Source: Bacillus_I endophytica_A (lineage in GTDB: Bacteria > Bacillota > Bacilli > Bacillales > Bacillaceae_H). From it: 64,000 nucleotides of DNA. The notes under the pieces were generated by a model, which worked only from the letters and a program-made list of their open reading frames with translations, was not told where the DNA came from and did not search any database. A program made the translations under genes and the position numbers. Each line of letters begins with the position of its first letter. Position 1 is the first letter of the stretch. Shown piece after piece: positions 58,166-64,000 of the stretch. The stretch spans positions 1-64,000 of the forward strand of contig NZ_JALAMS010000054.1 in assembly GCF_026790145.1 (NCBI RefSeq), given 5' to 3'.

Positions 58166-59038
58166 TCATTGTTCTTTACCACTTAGCCAACCTTTTGTAA
58201 CTTCTGCAAATTTTCGGCCTGCTGGTGATAGGTTGTAGCGAGTCGCAAGGCCAATGGAACGATAGCTATTTACTTCAAGGGGAATTACACGTAGCTGTTT
58301 TGGGAGAGAATCAAGTACCATCTCGGGAAGAATGCTTATCCCTAAATGATGACTAATCATCGACATAATAGCGGTTTCTTCCATAAGTTCAAATCGAATA
58401 TTCGGTTGAACATTATATGCTTCAAACAGTCGTTTTACATCATGAGAGCCACCATATGAGGGCATGATAAAGTCGACTTTTTCAAGGTCTTCAAATGTTA
58501 CAACAGGTTTGTTGTATAGCTCACTTTGATTAGAAACAATACATAGCAAAGGGTCATTTTTTAACGGAATAATGTCAAACTGATTTGATTGTGTAATATT
58601 GACAAAACCGCAGTCAATTTCTCCACTTAATAGCCACTGCTCAATTTCGAAATAATCTCCTTCTTTCAACTCAATATGAATAGCGGGATATTTTGCTTCC
58701 ATGATTTTAATAATATTAGGAAGCCATTTCATTGATACGCTCGTAAATATCCCAATTTTAATCGTTCCTTTTGAAAGGCCATTAAGACTAGCGGCTTCTT
58801 GATATACTTTTTCATTGTAGTGCAATACTTTTCGAATAGTGAAGAGAAGGTGCTCACCTGCATTTGTTAACGTAACGCCTGTTTTATTACGGTTGATAAG
58901 AGTAAGTTCAAACTCTTTTTCTAGACTTGTGATGGCGTGACTAACCGCAGACTGCGTTAATTGTAGAGAATCCGCTGCTTTAGTAAAACTTCCAACTTCT
59001 GCAACTTTGCTGAAAATCTCAAATTTAACTAGACTCAT
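58166..59038 (-). CDS. LysR-family transcriptional regulator
   Basis: A 290-residue regulator. The N-terminal winged HTH is FEIFSKVAEVGSFTKAADSL with LTQSAVSHAITSLEKEF, and the C-terminal effector domain begins about residue 90 (GTIKIGIFTSVSMKWLPNII). ATG 59038 follows AAGGAGAACCAT; the longer frame to 59056 overlaps that site. It is divergent from the EamA transporter gene, and the 122-bp gap holds both promoters, so it probably controls that transporter in response to a small ligand. Confidence 0.9.
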   Translation of the reverse strand: MSLVKFEIFSKVAEVGSFTKAADSLQLTQSAVSHAITSLEKEFELTLINRNKTGVTLTNAGEHLLFTIRKVLHYNEKVYQEAASLNGLSKGTIKIGIFTSVSMKWLPNIIKIMEAKYPAIHIELKEGDYFEIEQWLLSGEIDCGFVNITQSNQFDIIPLKNDPLLCIVSNQSELYNKPVVTFEDLEKVDFIMPSYGGSHDVKRLFEAYNVQPNIRFELMEETAIMSMISHHLGISILPEMVLDSLPKQLRVIPLEVNSYRSIGLATRYNLSPAGRKFAEVTKGWLSGKEQ

Positions 59039-59160
59039 ATGGTTCTCCTTTTTCATGAATTTTGTTCATGTTCTAAATTATAAAGATTCATTTTATTAAT
59101 ATCAAACACTCTTGTATACTATTCTTACACATTCATCGAAAGGAAAAGAGGGAAAGGATA

Positions 59161-60072
59161 ATGAGCTATAGAATGAGAGCCAACCTGATGATGGTTGGAG
59201 TTAACGTATTCTGGGGTCTTTCCTATGTTTTTATGAAAATGGGGCTAGATTCTCTTGAATCTTTTAACATTATTGCGCTTCGATGTTTACTTGCATTTGT
59301 GATTGCAGGAGGCTTTTTTTATCGAAGGTTAGTAAAAGCGAAACTAAGCACGATGTTATTTTCGTTTTTACTTGGTATGATGCTATTTCTCGTTTTTTCT
59401 TCCGTTACGTTCGGAGTAGGAATGACCTCGGCATCTAGCGCAGGTTTTCTCGTCAGCCTTACAGTTATATTTGTTCCTATTCTTCACTGTCTAATCATTA
59501 GAAAACTGCCGTCTTTGCCCATTTCTCTCGGCGTTTTATTTTCTTTAACAGGGATTGGCATTTTAACGTTAAAAGGCTCATTAAGCATTAATACAGGGGA
59601 TGCTTTATGTATAGGCACAGCACTATGCTATGCTATTCATATTCTCTTAACAGGAAAATTAACAAAAGGAGAAGATTCCATAACACTTGGTGTGCTTCAG
59701 CTCGGATTTGCAGGAGGAATTGCTCTTCTGTTCAGTATGATTTTTGAAAATCCTTCACTTCCTTCAACAGGAGAGAGCTGGATTGCCATTTTAGGACTGG
59801 GAATATTTTGTAGTGCAGTAGGATTTATTTGTCAAGCAGTAGCACAGCGCTATACAACGCCAACGCATACGAGTTTGATTTTTGCGACTGAGCCTATTTT
59901 TGCAGCTTTGTTCGCCGTTCTTTTCTTAAATGAAGTATTCACATTAAGAGATGCTGCAGGCGCGTTTATTATCATATGTGGAATTTTAATTGCCCAAATG
60001 AACAGTCTTTCTTTTAATAAAAAGGGGTGGATTTATAGAAGAAGATGGCGCAAGCGAGAATCTAATTTATAG
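59161..60072 (+). CDS. DMT-family transporter (EamA type)
   Basis: A 303-residue, ten-helix protein made of two EamA repeats: FWGLSYVFMKMGLDSLESFN, then FVIAGGFFYRR and, in the second half, LGIFCSAVGFICQAVAQRYT and TEPIFAALFAVLFLNEVFTL. Members export amino acids, nucleotide sugars or drugs. It is divergent from a LysR gene. A terminator at 60159-60192 follows. Confidence 0.88.
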   Translation: MSYRMRANLMMVGVNVFWGLSYVFMKMGLDSLESFNIIALRCLLAFVIAGGFFYRRLVKAKLSTMLFSFLLGMMLFLVFSSVTFGVGMTSASSAGFLVSLTVIFVPILHCLIIRKLPSLPISLGVLFSLTGIGILTLKGSLSINTGDALCIGTALCYAIHILLTGKLTKGEDSITLGVLQLGFAGGIALLFSMIFENPSLPSTGESWIAILGLGIFCSAVGFICQAVAQRYTTPTHTSLIFATEPIFAALFAVLFLNEVFTLRDAAGAFIIICGILIAQMNSLSFNKKGWIYRRRWRKRESNL

Positions 60073-60158
60073 AGTACAAAGAAATTCAGCAGGAGACAGT
60101 GATTAGTGGATGGGAAACATGTGGATTAGAATTCATTCACTACTATTAAGATGTAATA

Positions 60159-60192
60159 AAAAGCTCTTATCCTTTATTGGATAGAGCTTTTT
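60159..60192 (+). terminator. Terminator of the EamA gene
   Basis: AAAAGCTCTTATCC pairs with GGATAGAGCTTTT around TTTATT, with one mismatch, followed by TTT. Confidence 0.82.
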
Positions 60193-60269
60193 TGAGTGAA
60201 ACATTACATAGAATATACTTTCGGATTTTTAAATTTTCTGATTTAATATTTATAAAGGAGGAGAAAACA

Positions 60270-61046
60270 ATGAAATACTACGTTGTAGACGCATTTGCTG
60301 AAAAAGTATTTGAAGGAAATCCTGCTGGAGTTTGTATTATGGAAAAGTGGATTTCTGATGAGCGTATGCAAAATATTGCGAGCGAAAATAACCTTTCTGA
60401 AACAGCATTTGCTGTAAAAGAAGAAGAAGGATATAAACTAAGATGGTTTACACCAGGAGGAGAAATTGATCTTTGTGGGCATGCAACATTAGCAACAGCA
60501 TATGTGATTACAAATTTTTATGAACAAGACGTAATGAAGGTTACCTTCCATACAATGAGCGGAGAGTTAACCGTTCTCAGAAAAGGAGAGCAATACGAAA
60601 TGGATTTTCCAAGTCGTATGCCAAAATCGGTTGAATTAACAGAAGAAATGATAGAAGCGCTCGGCATGAGACCTCTCTATGCTTTCTTAGATCGAGATTT
60701 GATGTTTGTGCTAGAAAGCGAAGAAGACATCCAACGTGCAACCCCAGACTTTGCGAAGCTAAGAGAATTAAAGGAAGGAGTAGGAGTGCTGCTTACAGCT
60801 CAAAGTCAACGTTATGATTTTGTCTCACGAACTTTCTTTCCTAAACTAAATGTAGATGAAGATCCTGTATGTGGTTCAGCACATTGTAACTTCATTCCAT
60901 ACTGGGCAAAACGTCTTCATAAAACTGAAATGAAAGCAAGGCAGCTTTCAAAACGAGGTGGGACACTATACTGTAAACTTGAAGGAGATAGAGTACGTAT
61001 TAGTGGTTCAGCCGTTTTATATTCAGAAGCAACGCTTCATGTTTAA
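60270..61046 (+). CDS. PhzF-family isomerase-like protein
   Basis: A 258-residue protein with the diaminopimelate-epimerase-like PhzF fold. Motifs: DAFAEKVFEGNPAGVCIM, NNLSETAFAV (catalytic Glu), DLCGHATLATAYV and DPVCGSAHCNFIPYWA. PhzF-type proteins catalyse proton shifts in small metabolites; most Bacillus members have no known substrate. ATG 60270 follows AAAGGAGGAGAAAACA. The longer frame from 60177 begins inside the upstream terminator and is rejected. Confidence 0.88.
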   Translation: MKYYVVDAFAEKVFEGNPAGVCIMEKWISDERMQNIASENNLSETAFAVKEEEGYKLRWFTPGGEIDLCGHATLATAYVITNFYEQDVMKVTFHTMSGELTVLRKGEQYEMDFPSRMPKSVELTEEMIEALGMRPLYAFLDRDLMFVLESEEDIQRATPDFAKLRELKEGVGVLLTAQSQRYDFVSRTFFPKLNVDEDPVCGSAHCNFIPYWAKRLHKTEMKARQLSKRGGTLYCKLEGDRVRISGSAVLYSEATLHV

Positions 61047-61144
61047 ATAATTGTGCCTAAAGAACATTTTAGAGAATGATATAATGAACAGACTGATAAT
61101 AAAAAATATTGGGTGTAATTAAAAAGATAGGAAGGGAAAAATAT

Positions 61145-61618
61145 ATGTCAATTGAAAAAGTAAAGTCTTATTTTGCGAACTACGGGATGGAGAATAAAAT
61201 CATTCAACTCAAAGAATCAAGTGCAACAGTAGAACTAGCAGCACAAGCACTAGGGTGTGAGTCAGAGAGAATTTCTAAAACTCTTTCTTTCCGAGTTGGA
61301 GAAGAAGTTGTATTAATTGTAGCCGCTGGAGATGCTAAAATCGACAACCGAAAATACCGAGAAGAATTTGGAACAAAAGCAAAAATGCTGAGCGCAAATG
61401 AAGTTGAACCTCTAACAGGGCATAGGATTGGCGGAGTGTGCCCATTTGCTGTAAATAAAGGGGTTTCAGTCTATTTAGATCAGTCACTTCAACGTTTTCA
61501 AACAGTATTTCCTGCGTGCGGAAGCGGAAACAGTGCAATCGAGCTAACGATAAAACAATTAGAAGAGTATTCAAAATATATAAAATGGATAGATGTTTGT
61601 AAAGGGTGGGAGAATTAA
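61145..61618 (+). CDS. YbaK/EbsC-family aminoacyl-tRNA deacylase-like protein
   Basis: A 157-residue protein with the YbaK/ProX fold: ESSATVELAAQALGCESERI, then ISKTLSFRVGEEVVLIVAAG and HRIGGVCPFAVNKGVSVYLD. The family removes mischarged amino acids from tRNA, for example Cys-tRNA(Pro) or Ala-tRNA(Pro). The active-site Lys and the GGVCPF loop are present. ATG 61145 follows AGGAAGGGAAAAATAT; upstream frame to 61109 lacks a ribosome site. A perfect terminator follows. Confidence 0.87.
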   Translation: MSIEKVKSYFANYGMENKIIQLKESSATVELAAQALGCESERISKTLSFRVGEEVVLIVAAGDAKIDNRKYREEFGTKAKMLSANEVEPLTGHRIGGVCPFAVNKGVSVYLDQSLQRFQTVFPACGSGNSAIELTIKQLEEYSKYIKWIDVCKGWEN

Positions 61619-61647
61619 AGAGAAAAGCTATATTATAGTACATACAT

Positions 61648-61679
61648 AAAGAGCCTTATCCATTTGGATAAGGCTCTTG
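61648..61679. terminator. Perfect terminator between convergent genes
   Basis: AAGAGCCTTATCC pairs with GGATAAGGCTCTT around CATTT-type loop bases; it serves the YbaK-like gene and the converging SLH gene. Confidence 0.88.
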
Positions 61680-61682
61680 TCA

Positions 61683-62783
61683 TCAATATACTTTTTGTAG
61701 TTCAAAAATTCGTTCAGATGGTTGATTTGAAGCATCTACAACTAAGATAAGGCCAAGTCCTTGAACATAGTAAGAATAAATGCCATCATAGTCTTTAATT
61801 TCAATTGCATTTTTAAATGTACCAGCAGGTGTTGTGATTGTTTTGTTCATAGAAGTTACAACGTAGTTTGTAACAGGATCACCTTCGTAAAGTTGATATG
61901 TCCACTTTGTATTTTGCTTTAGTGGATATGGGATCGTAAGGAGAATCTCAGAATTTTGGATACCAAAATCTAATCCTTTATTATTTTCACGATATGAATA
62001 ATATTCTTTTCCTTCACTTCCGCTTGCTGTCCATTTCTCTCCAAATTCATCTTTCCCTCCATATTTCCAAGTTTCTGTATAGTTATCGCTTGGATATTTA
62101 TAGACAAATGTTTTGCGAGGATTTAATTTCAATCCAGCTGTTACAAAGCGGTTAGCACCATTGTCTTTAAAAGAAGGTTGAAGTGTGCGAGCTAAAAAGA
62201 CTGAAAAATGTTGACGCGAAAGAGATTGATAAGGCTTGAATGTATTATCAGCATAACCAGTTGTAATGTTATTATATGCTAGAGCATTAATATACGTATA
62301 AAAGTCATTTGAATTTGAAACATCGGAAAACTCGCTAAGCGTTGAACCTTTAACATTGTACGAAAGACTTAGTATTTTTGCCATTTGCCCTCTTGTGAGC
62401 GTATCCCACGGATTGAAATATTTCTTTCCAGTATGAGGATCTGTTTTTCCAGAGATAATACCAAGTTCTACAGCCTTTGCAATTTCTTCATACCCATAGT
62501 CGCCTTTTTTTACATCTGCAAATCCTGGATCCTTGGCGTTGAAATCTTTTATTCCTTTCGCTCGAAGAAGCATTTGTACTGCTTGAAGTCTTTTGATTGA
62601 GGCTTCAGGCTTGAATGTTCCATCGTTATATCCTTTAACAATATTTTTATTAGCAAGGAAAAGAATCTCTTTCTTATAAAGAGTCACATCTTTAAAGGTA
62701 GTGCTAGCTTCTGCACGCTGAAAAGGCAAGGCTGCTGCAATAAGAAGACTTAAAACTAGAAATAGACGAACAGACTTTTTCAC
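61683..62783 (-). CDS. S-layer homology (SLH) domain surface protein
   Basis: A 366-residue exported protein. The N-terminal signal peptide (RLFLVLSLLIAAALPFQRAE then AS) is followed by three SLH repeats, with KGYNDGTFKPEASIKRLQAV, GKKYFNPWDTLTRGQMAKIL and TGYADNTFKPYQSLSRQHFS. SLH repeats bind pyruvylated cell-wall polymer. The C-terminal 160 residues are a beta-rich region (NTKWTYQLYEGDPVTNYVVT) of unknown role, possibly lipid- or ligand-binding. ATG 62783 lies after a strong ribosome site GGAGGGATAGTAGTG. Confidence 0.9.
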   Translation of the reverse strand: MKKSVRLFLVLSLLIAAALPFQRAEASTTFKDVTLYKKEILFLANKNIVKGYNDGTFKPEASIKRLQAVQMLLRAKGIKDFNAKDPGFADVKKGDYGYEEIAKAVELGIISGKTDPHTGKKYFNPWDTLTRGQMAKILSLSYNVKGSTLSEFSDVSNSNDFYTYINALAYNNITTGYADNTFKPYQSLSRQHFSVFLARTLQPSFKDNGANRFVTAGLKLNPRKTFVYKYPSDNYTETWKYGGKDEFGEKWTASGSEGKEYYSYRENNKGLDFGIQNSEILLTIPYPLKQNTKWTYQLYEGDPVTNYVVTSMNKTITTPAGTFKNAIEIKDYDGIYSYYVQGLGLILVVDASNQPSERIFELQKVY

Positions 62784-63077
62784 TACTATCCCTCCTGGTA
62801 TATCCTTGGAATATTACATTTACGTTACTAATATATTACATTGTTATTTCTTAGTCAATTACTAATATTCAGAATATAACAAGAGATTAAAAGATAAAGG
62901 AAAGAAATCTCCTTTATCATAGAGTAAGAAAAGGAGAAGGAGAAGCAAAATTTATACAGAATTCCTTTTGAGTTGATAATCATATTCCAAAATTATAAAC
63001 TTCGCTTGCATTCAATGGTAGATTTACACTACATGAGATGATTGAAGAAATAGAGACTAATGAAGGATAAGCATAGT
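62784..63077. other. Intergenic, no gene seen
   Basis: An AT-rich region holding the promoter of the SLH gene. TTACTAATATATTACATT-like segments recur (near 62825 and 62860), which may be operator or promoter elements. A plus-strand frame at 63060 is a chance frame over the next gene's terminator. Confidence 0.35.
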
Positions 63078-63105
63078 AAAAAGAGGGCTTTAAAGTTCTC
63101 TTTTT
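63078..63105 (-). terminator. Terminator of the DUF2306 gene
   Basis: AAAAAGAG (63078-63085) pairs with CTCTTTTT (63098-63105). On the minus strand the hairpin ends in a T tract after the gene's stop at 63129. Confidence 0.65.
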
Positions 63106-63128
63106 ATTACTTTTTAACTTTTCAAACC

Positions 63129-63779
63129 TTAAGAAGAAAGATTTGTCTCAATGTTCGTTTCCTGACGCTTTGTGTATTTTATAATAAGTTCTCCAACAAT
63201 GAGATTAGGCACCCAAGCAAGCCAAGCGATAATAGCGTAACTAACTTCAAAATTCTCCAGCCCAAATAACACCATAAACAGGGGCAACCAAAGTCTTAAC
63301 GTGACCGCGGCAAAAGTTAAGGAATAGTTTCTAATCATCCAATGTTGATGTGCAGAAATGTTTCTTTGTCGAATCATTCTTAACGCTTTGTATGCAGATT
63401 GTAACCATAGCAAAGATAGGAATCCAAAACCTAACTTTGCTATCAGGCCTCCCGTTGCGTAACAAACTAGATAAAAACCTGAAAGGCCGCCAAATAATAT
63501 CCCAACCATATATATTTTTCCAAGTCGTCGATGACGTTTCAGATTTTTTTCTCGAAATGTTTTTGATAATGTAAAAGGACCAATGATTAAAGAAACAATG
63601 CTAGTTGTAATATGGATAAATAACATCATGTACCATAATGGACTTAGTTTATCGAGAAATAAGAGCTTCATCTGCACTAAACCAGCTTGAGTTCCGTCCA
63701 TAATAAAATATTGAACAATAATATAGCAGGCTACAGCAAAAATAAGTGTATTGAAGATCAACGATCCTCTTTTCTTCAT
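63129..63779 (-). CDS. DUF2306 membrane protein
   Basis: A 216-residue protein with about six membrane helices: FNTLIFAVACYIIVQYFIMD, LWYMMLFIHITTSIVSLIIG, and a late SAHQHWMIRNYSLTFAAVTL. The HQHWMIRNY motif and the paired His residues are typical of DUF2306, whose members may bind haem or another cofactor. ATG 63779 begins MKKRGSLI. Function unknown. Confidence 0.82.
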   Translation of the reverse strand: MKKRGSLIFNTLIFAVACYIIVQYFIMDGTQAGLVQMKLLFLDKLSPLWYMMLFIHITTSIVSLIIGPFTLSKTFREKNLKRHRRLGKIYMVGILFGGLSGFYLVCYATGGLIAKLGFGFLSLLWLQSAYKALRMIRQRNISAHQHWMIRNYSLTFAAVTLRLWLPLFMVLFGLENFEVSYAIIAWLAWVPNLIVGELIIKYTKRQETNIETNLSS

Positions 63780-64000
63780 TTTATTTCACCTACCTCTAGT
63801 CAATTTCATTTAAAAACAATTATACCATTTAATTCCTTAATTAAGAGTCTTTAGACCTGAAAATATAATAGATATGGTGAGAAAAAGCGTGTTTTTTTCA
63901 TTCTAAGCATTTAAGAACTTTATAGTAGGTAAAAAGGGTATAATATGCTAGTAGAGGTAGACAATAGGAGAGCTTTTTTGTTTCTGCGGATATTTATTAA
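63780..64000. other. Intergenic at the window edge
   Basis: No gene is supported. The promoter of the DUF2306 gene and possibly of a gene beyond the window lie here. Confidence 0.35.

Noticed and set aside
57959..58186. Plus-strand frame of 75 codons
   Set aside because: It is antisense to the small membrane peptide gene with the ochre codon, which has an ideal ribosome site on the other strand.
63060..63269. Plus-strand frame of 69 codons
   Set aside because: It runs through the terminator and antisense of the DUF2306 gene and has no ribosome site.

Overview
The window is AT-rich (roughly one third G+C by eye), with strong Shine-Dalgarno sequences, frequent TTG/GTG starts and many perfect intrinsic terminators. 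Together with a CotF-type spore coat protein, a BclA-like exosporium remnant, WXG-type toxin, QueT with a preQ1 riboswitch, YetF-like protein and YvdT/YvdS/YvdR-like genes, this points to a spore-forming Bacillaceae chromosome. I cannot name the species. No tRNA, rRNA or CRISPR array was seen.

Layout. 0-5.5 kb: accessory zone with a small lipoprotein, a WXG100-like/Ntox50 toxin with two tandem immunity paralogues, an XRE regulator, a two-TM protein, arm-type repeats and gene debris. 5.5-22 kb: mostly core-like single genes (TerC-type transporter, queT, an extended SodF-like superoxide dismutase, PHP phosphatase, a stand-alone Z1-domain ATPase, CtaG/DUF2243 pair, YetF-like protein, CotF-like coat protein, aldehyde dehydrogenase), mixed with genes broken by single-base lesions. 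22-34 kb: an M20 amidohydrolase and a hexuronate catabolic regulon: two Gfo/Idh/MocA dehydrogenases divergent from a FadR-type GntR regulator, then GPH-family transporter, uxuA, uxaC and uxuB. A 15-bp motif repeated three times is the likely operator, and CcpA-type cre sites lie nearby.

34-47 kb: a complete trans-4-hydroxy-L-proline pathway. AGCS transporter, a Cys-less racemase-like protein, a proline racemase/hydroxyproline epimerase and a FAD oxidase lie on the minus strand. A sigma-54 activator, two 2Fe-2S proteins, an FAD oxidoreductase, a DapA-like deaminase and an alpha-ketoglutarate semialdehyde dehydrogenase lie on the plus strand. Two near-consensus -24/-12 promoters face outward on either side of the activator gene, so one enhancer protein probably drives both arms. 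An XRE-cupin regulator sits between the plus-strand groups.

47-64 kb: an MFS transporter preceded by a PyrR-type attenuator, a TetR-SMR-SMR efflux operon with a palindromic operator, a Bmr/NorA-like pump, and an M20 gene destroyed by mobile DNA that left an integrase tail, a toxin C-terminus and a CdiI_2-like immunity gene. Then come small hypothetical genes, a DCC-DoxX-micropeptide operon, an AEC transporter, a LysR/EamA divergent pair, PhzF and YbaK-like proteins, an SLH surface protein and a DUF2306 membrane protein.

The most notable observations are the paired sigma-54 promoters around the hydroxyproline activator, the racemase paralogue lacking both catalytic cysteines, the PyrR-type leader on an MFS gene, the mini-ORF/hairpin leader of the uxu operon, the toxin-immunity modules, and four start/nonsense lesions that are all explicable as C-to-T or G-to-A transitions.
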